Shown here: in pieces, positions 49,981-58,260 of the stretch
Numbering within the stretch: position 1 is the first letter of the stretch
Layout of the letters: every line of letters begins with the position of its first letter
NCBI GenBank assembly: GCA_964425215.1
Contig: CAYRLW010000005.1
Location: 1-64,000 of the forward strand
Length of the DNA: 64,000 nucleotides
Origin: CAYRLW01 sp964425215
Lineage (GTDB): Bacteria > Spirochaetota > Spirochaetia > Treponematales > Breznakiellaceae
Direction: 5' to 3'
Made by a program: the position numbers and the translations under genes
Notes under the pieces: generated by a model
The model's database searches: none
Seen by the model: only the letters and a program-made list of their open reading frames with translations
Told to the model about the DNA's origin: nothing

Positions 49981-51176
49981 GGAGGATAAAACTAGATTCC
50001 AGCGTCTTTTTGTTAGCGGCCATTGTCCTGCTTCTTGCCGCGGGGGGGCTGTTTGCGTACTTTTCCCTGCGAACGGATCCCATAGCCGACGCGCTGTCGG
50101 GGGATCGGGTTATCAATACCCTTTTTGTCATAGAAGATCAGGGGAAGCCCCTCAGTTCTCTCGTGCTCCTGTACTATCCCGCCACGAAACGGGCGGCCCT
50201 ATTCGACGTTCCCGGAGAAATTGGACTCATCATCCAGTCTATTAACCGGGTGGACCGCATCGATACGCTATACAATGGCAAAAAAAGTCCCCTATACGTG
50301 AAGGCGGTACAGGATCTGTTGGGAATCACTATTCCTTTTCAGGTTATCTTGCCCCTGAATCGGCTTTGTCAGTTGGTAGACCTGTTGGATGGGGTGGATC
50401 TTTTTATTCCCGACCCGGTAGAGGTGTACGAAGGGCCCACGCCTATTTTGCTTCCCCCGGGACTGGTTCGATTGGACGGGGATAAATGTCGTCTGTACGC
50501 CACTTATACGGTGCCGGACGAGGAACCCGGCGCTTCCGCCGCCCGGCGGGAACGGTTGTTTTTAGCCCTATTAAAACGCCTGGGAGAACGGAAAGACTTT
50601 CTCAAACAGACGGGGGTGTCTTCATTTTTCCATTCCCTTTTGGCTACCAACATGAACCATCGGACCACGGATAAACTGTTTAACGAGCTGTCGGCGGTGG
50701 ATGTGGAACGCGTCCCGGTTCAAACCGTTGGGGGGAATAAAAAGGAAGTATCAGGGCATCCGTTGATTTTTCCATTCTACGATGGAAGTCTGATCAAAGA
50801 GATCGTCAGCCAATCCCTTTCCGCGTTGACGCGGAAAACCGACGGGGCTCTTTCCGACCGGGTTTATACCGTTCAAGTACTCAACGGTACCGTATCATCG
50901 GGTATGGCCCGAAGGACTGCGGACCTTCTGCGGGGGTTTGGGTACGACGTGATTTCCGTAGGAAACGCCGATTCCACCGATTACGCGAAGACCCAGATTA
51001 TCGATCGATCCGGTTCTCCGGAGATGGCGCAGGTTTTCGCCGACGTCATTCATTGCCCGACCATTGTCACCGAAGCTCGCGGTGCTCCCGCGGCGGACGC
51101 GCAAAATTTAGAATATAAAGCCGATTTTACCATCATAATTGGGAAGGATTTCAATGGAAGATACGTTGTTAGATAA
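49977..51176 (+). CDS. LytR-CpsA-Psr family protein with LytR_C domain
   Basis: 399 residues; one N-terminal transmembrane helix (about 11-28), LCP-type domain about 42-200 (TLFVIEDQGKPLSSLVLLYYPATKRAALFDVPG, VDRIDTLYNGK, LNRLCQLVDLLDGVDLFIPDPV), LytR_C about 298-395 (VYTVQVLNGTVSSGMARRTADLLRGFGYDVISVGNAD). LCP proteins attach glycopolymers to peptidoglycan or similar acceptors; the usual Arg/Asp set is partly altered, so activity is uncertain. ATGA overlap with nadD. Confidence 0.82.
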   Translation: MRRIKLDSSVFLLAAIVLLLAAGGLFAYFSLRTDPIADALSGDRVINTLFVIEDQGKPLSSLVLLYYPATKRAALFDVPGEIGLIIQSINRVDRIDTLYNGKKSPLYVKAVQDLLGITIPFQVILPLNRLCQLVDLLDGVDLFIPDPVEVYEGPTPILLPPGLVRLDGDKCRLYATYTVPDEEPGASAARRERLFLALLKRLGERKDFLKQTGVSSFFHSLLATNMNHRTTDKLFNELSAVDVERVPVQTVGGNKKEVSGHPLIFPFYDGSLIKEIVSQSLSALTRKTDGALSDRVYTVQVLNGTVSSGMARRTADLLRGFGYDVISVGNADSTDYAKTQIIDRSGSPEMAQVFADVIHCPTIVTEARGAPAADAQNLEYKADFTIIIGKDFNGRYVVR

Positions 51177-51522
51177 GGACGCTCTCCTAGCCAAAGAGCT
51201 GGGACAGCTTTTGGCGGAACACAAGGGAATGAACGTGGTAGTATTGGACCTGCGGGGACTGAATACCTGGACCGATTTTTTTATCATCGCCACCGTAACC
51301 AGTATTACCCACCTAAAGGGTCTCCAGCGGCACGTTAAGGAGTTTACCACCCAGCGGGGTATAGAAATCGTTCGTCGGCAGAGAAAAATTTCCAGTGACG
51401 ATGAATGGAATTTAATGGATTTAGGCACCATGGTTATCCATTTAATGACCGAGAAATCCAGGACCTTTTACGATTTGGAACGTCTGTGGAGCGGCGGGAG
51501 CTTGCTTTGGAAGAACGTTTAG
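51154..51522 (+). CDS. rsfS: Ribosomal silencing factor RsfS
   Basis: 122 residues from ATG 51154 (GGGAAGGA upstream), overlapping the LytR-type gene by 23 bp. NVVVLDLRGLNTWTDFFIIATVTSITHLKGL, DDEWNLMDLGTMVIHLMTEKSRTFYDLERLW are diagnostic. Binds L14 and blocks subunit joining. The nadD-yqeK-LytR-rsfS order is widely conserved. Confidence 0.94.
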   Translation: MEDTLLDKDALLAKELGQLLAEHKGMNVVVLDLRGLNTWTDFFIIATVTSITHLKGLQRHVKEFTTQRGIEIVRRQRKISSDDEWNLMDLGTMVIHLMTEKSRTFYDLERLWSGGSLLWKNV

Positions 51523-51608
51523 GGGCCCAATCTCTACACTGATCACCCCCTAGGAACCGGTCAGATCGGCGGGTTTTGACAGACCTCGAGGCATGAACCA
51601 ATGTTTGT

Positions 51609-51637
51609 AGGGAAAGGGGCCCATGGCCCCTTTCCCT
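51609..51637. terminator. Bidirectional hairpin between rsfS and the acidic-protein gene
   Basis: Perfect 13-bp inverted repeat AGGGAAAGGGGCC / GGCCCCTTTCCCT with a CAT loop, between two convergent genes. The plus-strand tail is ATGCTTTATT, only moderately T-rich. Confidence 0.7.
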
Positions 51638-51642
51638 ATGCT

Positions 51643-52029
51643 TTATTCATCGAAATCGTCGTAATCCACGTCTTCTTCGTAATCAAAGTCGTCGTCTTCT
51701 TCCTCTTCTTCCTCTTCCTCGTCTTCAAAATCCTCTTCTTCGTTGTCGAAGTCGTCTTCGTCTTCGAAATCGTCTTCGAAATCGTCGTCGAAGTCTTCGT
51801 CTTCGTCCATGTCGTCGAAATCCTCGTCCTCATCCGTGTCTTCGTCGTCGAAATCGTCGTCAAAATCGTCGTCGAATACCGCCATGGGGAAGGGGTTGCC
51901 GTCGGTTGGCTCGAAGGTTCTAAGGGTTACTTCGAGCGAATCATCCATATTGATGGTCTCGTGGGGAACCATAGCATACTCCATTATCAACGTGTATTTC
52001 CCTTGAAACATAAGGGAGAGTTTTACCAT
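51643..52029 (-). CDS. Protein with extremely acidic Asp/Glu C-terminal half
   Basis: 128 residues. Residues 1-52 look globular (GKYTLIMEYAMVPHETINMDDSLEVTLRTFEPTDGNPFPMAVF); residues about 53-128 are almost only Asp and Glu with spaced Phe/Tyr (pattern F-D-D-D/E). The spaced aromatics and use of both GAC/GAT and GAA/GAG codons argue for selection on the protein. No family recognised; acidic tails of this kind bind basic proteins or metals. The start is uncertain (ATG 52029 or 52011; no Shine-Dalgarno sequence). Convergent with rsfS. Confidence 0.6.
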   Translation of the reverse strand: MVKLSLMFQGKYTLIMEYAMVPHETINMDDSLEVTLRTFEPTDGNPFPMAVFDDDFDDDFDDEDTDEDEDFDDMDEDEDFDDDFEDDFEDEDDFDNEEEDFEDEEEEEEEEDDDFDYEEDVDYDDFDE

Positions 52030-52081
52030 CTGTCAACTGGTTTTTATCAAGGAATACGAATTTAGTGCGATAATTCCACGG

Positions 52082-52627
52082 TTATATCAATTTACTGTTT
52101 TTTAGCGCTAAAACAAAAAAAATAGCGCCAAAATTACCAGTAACGGTAAAACCGTGTTGCTCGTCCGATTCGGGTAATACCAGGCTTAGCGCGGTCCCCG
52201 ATAGGACTGTCGGCGGTGTAATCATACAATCAAGCCCCTCCTCCGAAAGGAGTACCGTCGCTTTTCCCGAAATCAGATTTGCCACCTCCGCCAAGGCGGA
52301 CTTGATATATTGGAGCGAATGGTCTTCCTTGTCCATACCTAAGTATTTGGACAGGGAAACGACAAAGGGTTTGGAACTGTTCAAGGGGAAATGGAGCACC
52401 AGATGGCCCTTCAAGGACCCTACGAGACCGACCATGGACACAATTTCCCACGCCTTGGCGTCGATTTGGGTTTGAACGTCGGTTTGTCGTATGGAAATAC
52501 CCTGAAAACCGATTTCCTCAAGCACCGATAATGCGGCGTCTTGGAAAAGTACCTCTATTTGTTTTCGCACATTTTCAGTATACGATAGGCTACTTGCGCC
52601 GTCAATGAAAGTTTTTTGGAACCCCAC
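52082..52627 (-). CDS. cheX: CheX-family chemotaxis phosphatase
   Basis: 181 residues. The CheX/CheC helix with the catalytic ExxN pattern is visible as ALAEVANLISGKATVLLSEEG, followed by PPTVLSG; the rest has the alternating strands of the fold. Dephosphorylates CheY in spirochaetes, where it replaces CheZ. It lies apart from cheA (62223), unlike the cheA-cheW-cheX-cheY order of some treponemes, so it may be a second CheX-like protein. Confidence 0.78.
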   Translation of the reverse strand: MGFQKTFIDGASSLSYTENVRKQIEVLFQDAALSVLEEIGFQGISIRQTDVQTQIDAKAWEIVSMVGLVGSLKGHLVLHFPLNSSKPFVVSLSKYLGMDKEDHSLQYIKSALAEVANLISGKATVLLSEEGLDCMITPPTVLSGTALSLVLPESDEQHGFTVTGNFGAIFFVLALKNSKLI

Positions 52628-52675
52628 CCCTTTAGGCTATTAAAATTCCAAAAAACCAGGCTCCTTTGGGGTGGC

Positions 52676-52703
52676 TTTACAAAACCTGATATTTCTGTAT
52701 AAT
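52676..52703 (+). promoter_or_regulatory. Promoter of ispE with consensus -10 close to the ATG
   Basis: TTTACA (52676-52681), 16-bp spacer, TATAAT (52698-52703), 12 bases to ATG 52716. The leader would be about six bases with no Shine-Dalgarno sequence. Confidence 0.6.
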
Positions 52704-52715
52704 ACGACACCGACC

Positions 52716-53624
52716 ATGCGTGATGGGATACGAGTAGCGGCACCGTGCAAGATCAACTTCCATCTGTGCGTCATGGGTCGTCGAGACGATGGGTTCCATA
52801 ACCTGGAAAGCGTTTTTCAAGCCCTTTCTTTTGGTGATGAACTGCGTTTTGAGTCTTTGAAAGAACGTTTCGCGTGCGACCTCCGTATGCCGGGGTCGGT
52901 GCCGCCGGAACAAAATATAGTGCATAAGGCGGTTTCCCTGTTTAGGGAACAAACCCGTTTTGATCAGGGGCTTCGGATTACGGTAGAAAAACGTATTCCC
53001 CTGGGCGCGGGTTTAGGGGGCGGGTCATCGGATGGGGCCGCGGCTCTTTGGGCCTTGGATAAAATAGCCGGGACAGGGCTTCCGGAATCTATTTTATACG
53101 GGATGGCTGAAAAACTAGGGAGCGATGTTCCATTTTTTTTATCCGGCGCCACGGCTTTTGTAGGAGGGCGAGGGGAAGTAGTAGAAAGTCTGGACGTTTC
53201 CCTGGATTCCCTTTGGGTGGTGCTGGTCAATCCGGGTATCCAAAGCGATACCAAAAAGGCCTTTGGGCTTTTGGATACTTCTCGGGAGAGCGCATCGGTT
53301 CCCCTGTCCCGACCCTTGGGAAAAAGCACGTTGGAAAAGGCTTTACGGGACCGCCCGTCCGGGTGGCCTTTTTTCAACGATTTTCTTCCCGTACTAACCC
53401 GGTCTACCGAAGACGCCGTTTCGGCTGTTTATAGGCGCTGTTTAGGGGATTTAAAATCCGTTGGAGCCGATTTTATATCCCTTTCCGGGTCCGGTTCTAC
53501 CTGTTTTGGGGTTTTCGATGATCAAAAAAAGGCCGAAGTGGCGGTTAAAACGCTTTCGGAGACCTGGAACTTTGTTCGTTTAACGTTTCCACTTGCGCGT
53601 AAGGGCTTTACGGTAGTAGAATAA
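52716..53624 (+). CDS. ispE: 4-diphosphocytidyl-2-C-methyl-D-erythritol kinase
   Basis: 302 residues from ATG 52716, giving the standard start RDGIRVAAPCKINFHLCVMGRRDDGFHNLESVF. GHMP kinase ATP loop PLGAGLGGGSSDGAAALWAL (about 100-119), GSDVPFFLSGATAFVGGRGE, and SGSGSTCFGVF near the end. Step of the MEP isoprenoid pathway. An ATG-proximal promoter is discussed separately. Confidence 0.95.
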   Translation: MRDGIRVAAPCKINFHLCVMGRRDDGFHNLESVFQALSFGDELRFESLKERFACDLRMPGSVPPEQNIVHKAVSLFREQTRFDQGLRITVEKRIPLGAGLGGGSSDGAAALWALDKIAGTGLPESILYGMAEKLGSDVPFFLSGATAFVGGRGEVVESLDVSLDSLWVVLVNPGIQSDTKKAFGLLDTSRESASVPLSRPLGKSTLEKALRDRPSGWPFFNDFLPVLTRSTEDAVSAVYRRCLGDLKSVGADFISLSGSGSTCFGVFDDQKKAEVAVKTLSETWNFVRLTFPLARKGFTVVE

Positions 53625-53667
53625 AGCTACGTTCATACCTGGGGCCTACAAAAAGAGGAGAAACGTC

Positions 53668-53949
53668 ATGGAGATCACCGACATCAGGATTCGCAAAGTG
53701 GCCGGAGAGGGGAAGCTGAAAGCGTACGTGACGGTTACATTTGACGACTGTTTTGTTGTCCATAATGTAAAAATTATCGAAGGCAAAAGCGGTGTATTTA
53801 TCGCGATGCCGAGCAGGAAGACGAGGGCTGGGGAATATAAGGATGTGGCCCATCCTATTCACCCGGAGTTTAGGGCGGAATTACAAAAAAGGATTTTGGA
53901 TATGTACGATTCGGGGAACGTCCAAGACGACCCCGGGGTAGAGTTGTAG
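53668..53949 (+). CDS. spoVG: SpoVG
   Basis: 93 residues, start after AGAGGAG. MEITDIRIRKVAGEGKLKAYVTVTFDDCFVVHNVKIIEGKSGVFIAMPSRKT is diagnostic. In spirochaetes such as Borrelia SpoVG is a site-specific DNA/RNA-binding regulator rather than a sporulation protein. Confidence 0.95.
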   Translation: MEITDIRIRKVAGEGKLKAYVTVTFDDCFVVHNVKIIEGKSGVFIAMPSRKTRAGEYKDVAHPIHPEFRAELQKRILDMYDSGNVQDDPGVEL

Positions 53950-53955
53950 ATCTAT

Positions 53956-54027
53956 TGGGACGTCGGCAAGTGGTAAGCCACCGGGTTTTGGCTCCGGCAT
54001 TCGCAGGTTCGAGTCCTGCCGTCCCAG
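53956..54027 (+). tRNA. tRNA-Gln (TTG)
   Basis: Acceptor TGGGACG (53956-53962) with CGTCCCA (54020-54026), anticodon stem CCGGG/TCCGG around TTTTGGC giving TTG, T-arm GCAGG-TTCGAGT-CCTGC, discriminator G. It lies six bases after the spoVG stop and is followed by a hairpin AACGCGTA/TACGCGTT (54038-54057) before rplY. Confidence 0.93.
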
Positions 54028-54079
54028 AAAAAAGCAATAACGCGTAGGTTTACGCGTTCCCGATGTAAGGAGTGGTACT

Positions 54080-54757
54080 ATGGATCAAGTTAGTTTTACG
54101 GCCCGCAAGCGGGACGATTTGGGGTCCCGGAAGTCCGGTCGTATTCGCCGAGCCGGTAGAATCCCCGCGGTGGTTTACGGGAGTTCGGGGCAGGCGTTTG
54201 CCATCGATATGGACGCTTTGGAATTTTCTAAGGGCATTCGGGGCATCTCAGAAAGTACGATCGTAAAGATCAATATTGACGGGGTCACCCACGAAGCCTT
54301 TGTAAAGGATACCCAGCGGAACGTTTTGAACGGTCAGATCCTCCACATCGATTTCTACGAAATCGATAAAAACAAGGTTTTGAGGACCCGGGTTCTCGTT
54401 CATACGGTAGGGGTTCCGATCGGTAGCCGGGTTGGCGGTATTTTGGAAGTGCCTCTCCACGAGTTGGAAGTGGAATGTCTTCCCAAGGACCTTCCCGAGA
54501 AGATCGAGGTGGATGTTTCCGCTCTAGAGGGAAACCAGTCTATCCACGTGCGGGACCTAAAATTATCCGCCAACGTAAAGATCCTCTCCAACGCGGATCA
54601 GGTTGTGGCGACGGTTAAATTCGCTAAGGCCGAAGTCGTGGAAGCCGAGGCTGAAGCCGCCGCTACGGGCACTGCTCCCGCCGCCGGTGCGGCCTCAGCG
54701 GCTCCCGCCGCCGGCGCGACCCCTGCGGCTTCCGCCGCCGGTGCGGCAAAAGCGTAA
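54080..54757 (+). CDS. rplY: 50S ribosomal protein L25, long (CTC) form
   Basis: 225 residues, start after AAGGAG. N-terminal L25 domain about 1-93 (TARKRDDLGSRKSGRIRRAGRIPAVVYG, VKDTQRNVLNGQILHIDFYEI), C-terminal TL5/CTC beta domain about 100-185, then an Ala/Pro/Gly tail of about 35 residues. Binds 5S rRNA; the CTC form is linked to stress. Confidence 0.93.
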   Translation: MDQVSFTARKRDDLGSRKSGRIRRAGRIPAVVYGSSGQAFAIDMDALEFSKGIRGISESTIVKINIDGVTHEAFVKDTQRNVLNGQILHIDFYEIDKNKVLRTRVLVHTVGVPIGSRVGGILEVPLHELEVECLPKDLPEKIEVDVSALEGNQSIHVRDLKLSANVKILSNADQVVATVKFAKAEVVEAEAEAAATGTAPAAGAASAAPAAGATPAASAAGAAKA

Positions 54758-54784
54758 CGGTTTACCTTTTTAAACCATACGGAG

Positions 54785-54822
54785 GCCGTTCGTTCCCTAG
54801 GGGATGAACGGCTTGCTTTTTT
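54785..54822 (+). terminator. Terminator of rplY
   Basis: GCCGTTC (54785-54791) with GAACGGC (54806-54812) followed by TTGCTTTTTTA. Confidence 0.75.
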
Positions 54823-54834
54823 ATTAGGTCCCCG

Positions 54835-56298
54835 ATGAAAGAAAAAAAGAGCTTTGAAGACGAAGTACATTCCCAAATTACTGCGTGTTTGGCTTCGTCT
54901 TTACAGAGGGGGGAACGGTCTGCTTTGGCACCCGTCCTCTTGGTAGCTCTTTCGGGGGGAGCCGATTCTACGGCCCTTCTTTCGTCGGCGGTTTCTCTGG
55001 GACGCCGTTTTCCCGTTTCTATCCGGGCTATCCACGTGGATCACGGTATTCGTCCAGCCCCAGAACGGGCGATGGACCGCCAAGCGGTTCGTTCCCTCTG
55101 CCTTTCCCTGGGGGTGGAACTGCGCATTGTGGCAATTTCACCCGGCCGCATAGAAAAAATGGGCAGGGAAGAAAAAATCGGTGTAGAGGCGGCGGCCCGG
55201 AAAGTAAGGCATCGTATTTTTAAGGCCGAGTTCCGGCGCGTGGGCGCGCGGTTGCTCCTGGTCGGTCATACGGCCGATGATGCCCTGGAAACCATTCTCT
55301 TGCGCGTACTCCGGGGCGCCGGTCCCCAAGGCCTAGGGACCCTGCCCGTCCAGCGGGGGTATCTCTGCCGGCCCCTTATCCGTCTTTCGCGGCAGGATGT
55401 GCTGGGGTATCTGGCCGAAAAGGGCCTTTCCTACCGTACCGACTCGACGAACGCCGATACGGCGTATTTACGCAACCGTCTTCGTTTACGACTTATCCCT
55501 CTTTTGGATAGGGAATTCCCTTTTTGGCGATCGGGTCTCCGCTCCTTGGGACAAACCCAAAGAAAGGTGGCGGAATTTCTCGGTTCCCTGGGGGAACATC
55601 AAGATTGGAAAACCCTAGAAGCACCGGTTGGCCAGGGCCTGTACCTTCCTACGGATAATTTTGACGCCCTCGCTCCTATTATACGGGAGGAAACCCTTTT
55701 TTACGCCATCGATACACTGCGGGCCCAGCCCCCGTCCACGAAAAAATGGAACGTCGATATTCCGGAGCCTCCGGTAAAGGAACCCCGGCGATCCGTTGTC
55801 CGTCAATTTTGCGAAGGCCGCGTTTCCACGGTGGATCTGCGGGACCTGAGGATCGACCGGAGAGAAAACGCTGTTCGCCTTTTTTATCCCCACCGTACGG
55901 ACCGGGAGCGGGGCTGGAGTTTTCTTGTCCAAGAAAGCGGGTCGTTCGCCTGGGCCGGGGGTATATTTGTGTTGGAAGTCCAGGATGGGGAGGAACAGAA
56001 CGGGGAAAAGAAAATTTCCTGTGGTTTACCGTTGGTTTTTCGTTCCCTTTATAGCGAAGATTCGGTATATATTAAGGGTACCTATAGGCGCGCATCCCAT
56101 GTACTTGAAAGGGCTTATCGTTCACGGTATACCGATATATGCGTGGCGGAGGACCGATGGGGTGTCGTTGCTATCGTGGGATCCCGCAAAGATTCCTTAG
56201 AAATACTGGTACGGAGAGATAAAAAAACGGACAGGGATGGGAAGGACCTATTTTTATCCGTAATTTCCCAGGGGGAGTATGTTGGACGATCAAAATGA
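54835..56298 (+). CDS. tilS: tRNA(Ile)-lysidine synthetase
   Basis: 487 residues. PP-loop LVALSGGADSTALLSS (residues 37-51), IHVDHGIRPA, VGHTADDALETILLRVLRG, then GLSYRTDSTNAD and RNRLRLRLIPLL; the C-terminal half is divergent but ends in a strand-rich tRNA-binding part. Modifies C34 of tRNA-Ile(CAU). Overlaps the ftsH start by 20 bp. Confidence 0.92.
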   Translation: MKEKKSFEDEVHSQITACLASSLQRGERSALAPVLLVALSGGADSTALLSSAVSLGRRFPVSIRAIHVDHGIRPAPERAMDRQAVRSLCLSLGVELRIVAISPGRIEKMGREEKIGVEAAARKVRHRIFKAEFRRVGARLLLVGHTADDALETILLRVLRGAGPQGLGTLPVQRGYLCRPLIRLSRQDVLGYLAEKGLSYRTDSTNADTAYLRNRLRLRLIPLLDREFPFWRSGLRSLGQTQRKVAEFLGSLGEHQDWKTLEAPVGQGLYLPTDNFDALAPIIREETLFYAIDTLRAQPPSTKKWNVDIPEPPVKEPRRSVVRQFCEGRVSTVDLRDLRIDRRENAVRLFYPHRTDRERGWSFLVQESGSFAWAGGIFVLEVQDGEEQNGEKKISCGLPLVFRSLYSEDSVYIKGTYRRASHVLERAYRSRYTDICVAEDRWGVVAIVGSRKDSLEILVRRDKKTDRDGKDLFLSVISQGEYVGRSK

Positions 56299-58258
56299 TA
56301 AAACACCGCGTCCGCCAATAAATGGGGGGCGGGCAAACAGATTCGCGTTGGTTTTTTTCCTTGTGGTGGTGGGTCTATTCATGATCTATTTTTTCAAACC
56401 CGATAGTTCCACGGTACAAGAAATACCCTACTCGACCTTTACCACCTATTTGGACCGCAACGAAGTGGACGCGGTAAAAATATTGGACGGAAATGAAATC
56501 GATGGAACCTTGAAGAGTTCGGGGGGCGACTTGGTACGCTTTAAAACCCTCATCCCCTACCAGGATTCCCAGCTTATACCCACGCTGAAAGATAAGGGTG
56601 TTAAGGTTTCAGGGGGCGTTTCGGGGCTTAGTCCCACCCGGATGTTGATAGAATTTCTCCCGTGGGTTATCGGTTTCGCTTTTATATGGTTTATGTTCCG
56701 GAACGCCCAGGGCGCGGGAAATAAGGCGTTTCAATTTGGTAAAAGCAAGGCCAAACGGTATTTAGAACCCAGCAAACGGGTTACCTTCGCCGATGTGGCT
56801 GGTCAAGAAGAGGCGAAGTATGAGCTCCAGGAAGTGGTGGCCTTTTTAAAGAATCCCCAAAAATTCACCAAAATGGGCGCCCGCATTCCCAAGGGGGTCC
56901 TTTTAGTCGGTATGCCCGGTACGGGTAAAACCCTACTAGCCAAGGCGGTGGCCGGCGAAGCGGGGACCGCTTTCTTCCACATGTCGGGTTCAGATTTTGT
57001 GGAAATGTTCGTAGGCGTCGGGGCCAGCCGGGTACGGGACCTGTTTGAACAGGGCCGGAAAAGCGCCCCCTGCATTATTTTTATCGACGAATTGGACGCC
57101 GTGGGCCGGACCCGGGGCGCTGGATACGGCGGCGGTCACGACGAACGGGAGCAGACCCTTAATCAGATGCTCGTGGAGATGGATGGTTTTGATTCCAAGG
57201 ATGGGGTGATTATCCTGGCGGCCACAAACCGGCCCGACGTTTTGGACCCCGCGTTGCTTCGGCCCGGCCGTTTTGACCGGCAAGTGGTGGTCGCTATGCC
57301 GGATATCAAAGAACGGGAGGCTATCCTTAAGATCCACGCGGGAAAGGTTCCCCTGGCTCCGGACGTGGACCTGGCCCGAATAGCCCGGGCTACCCCGGGG
57401 ACCAGCGGTGCGGATATCGCCAACCTGGTGAACGAAGCGGCGCTGTTCGCCGCCCGGCGGGATAAGGACACGGTGGATATGACCGATTTTGAGGAGGCCC
57501 GGGATAAGGTTCTCATGGGCGTCGCGAGGAAATCCCTGGTTATGTCCGAGAAAGAACGGCGCATGACGGCGGTTCACGAGGCGGGCCACGCGTTGCTCCA
57601 CTATTTTTTAAAGTACGCCGATCCTCTGCACAAGGTGACCATTGTTCCCCACGGCCGGGCCCTGGGTATGGCCATGTCGCTTCCGGAAGAGGATAGCTAC
57701 AGTCGAACCAGGGGCTGGATCGAGGATCGGATCACCATAATGTACGGGGGCTGGGCCGCCGAAAAATTGCTCTTTTCCGAAACGACCACGGGAACTAAAC
57801 AGGACATTCAGCAAGCCACCGAGTTGGCCCGTCGAATGGTCTGTGAGTGGGGCATGGCTGAGGAAATGGGCCCCGTATCCTACGGTCAAGAAGAAGAGCC
57901 TATATTTATAGGGAAAGAGATAGCTCGGCATAAGGATTATTCGGAAGACACGGCCCGCCAGATCGATGAGGCGGTACATCGGATCCTGCAGAGGGGGCTT
58001 CAGGCGGCCCAGTCGATTTTAAAGGAACATCAGAAGGATTTGGAAGCCCTTTCGGACGCCTTAATGGTCCGGGAAACCCTGGTCGACGACGAGGTTCGTT
58101 CCTTGATCGGCCTGCCGCCCCGGCCGGTATCATTGGGCTTGGCGGCGGAACCAGTCGCTACGGAACCCGCGGCGTCGAGCCCGGGGGCATCGAATCCGGG
58201 GGCGTCGGACCAGGTGCCCTCTAATACTGAAGAAACCGTGAAACCTTCGGGAGCCTAA
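56279..58258 (+). CDS. ftsH: ATP-dependent zinc metalloprotease FtsH
   Basis: 659 residues: transmembrane helices about 21-40 and 122-140 around a periplasmic domain; AAA+ domain with Walker A GMPGTGKT (about 211-218), Walker B IIFIDELDAVG, SRH TNRPDVLDPALLRPGRFDRQ; protease site HEAGH with His433, and third ligand in the TKQDIQQATELAR region. The tail of about 40 residues is Ala/Pro/Ser-rich. Degrades membrane and regulatory proteins. Start ATG 56279 lies within tilS; translation is probably coupled. Confidence 0.95.
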   Translation: MLDDQNDKTPRPPINGGRANRFALVFFLVVVGLFMIYFFKPDSSTVQEIPYSTFTTYLDRNEVDAVKILDGNEIDGTLKSSGGDLVRFKTLIPYQDSQLIPTLKDKGVKVSGGVSGLSPTRMLIEFLPWVIGFAFIWFMFRNAQGAGNKAFQFGKSKAKRYLEPSKRVTFADVAGQEEAKYELQEVVAFLKNPQKFTKMGARIPKGVLLVGMPGTGKTLLAKAVAGEAGTAFFHMSGSDFVEMFVGVGASRVRDLFEQGRKSAPCIIFIDELDAVGRTRGAGYGGGHDEREQTLNQMLVEMDGFDSKDGVIILAATNRPDVLDPALLRPGRFDRQVVVAMPDIKEREAILKIHAGKVPLAPDVDLARIARATPGTSGADIANLVNEAALFAARRDKDTVDMTDFEEARDKVLMGVARKSLVMSEKERRMTAVHEAGHALLHYFLKYADPLHKVTIVPHGRALGMAMSLPEEDSYSRTRGWIEDRITIMYGGWAAEKLLFSETTTGTKQDIQQATELARRMVCEWGMAEEMGPVSYGQEEEPIFIGKEIARHKDYSEDTARQIDEAVHRILQRGLQAAQSILKEHQKDLEALSDALMVRETLVDDEVRSLIGLPPRPVSLGLAAEPVATEPAASSPGASNPGASDQVPSNTEETVKPSGA

Positions 58259-58260
58259 TC

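Noticed and set aside
51650..51890. Short-period repeats as a CRISPR or satellite array
   Set aside because: The periodicity is codon-level Asp/Glu coding with no constant repeat-spacer structure. No CRISPR array is visible in the window.
51601..52065. Plus-strand ORF opposite the acidic-protein gene
   Set aside because: It encodes a Val/Phe/Ile repeat produced by complementing Asp/Glu codons; no plausible protein.
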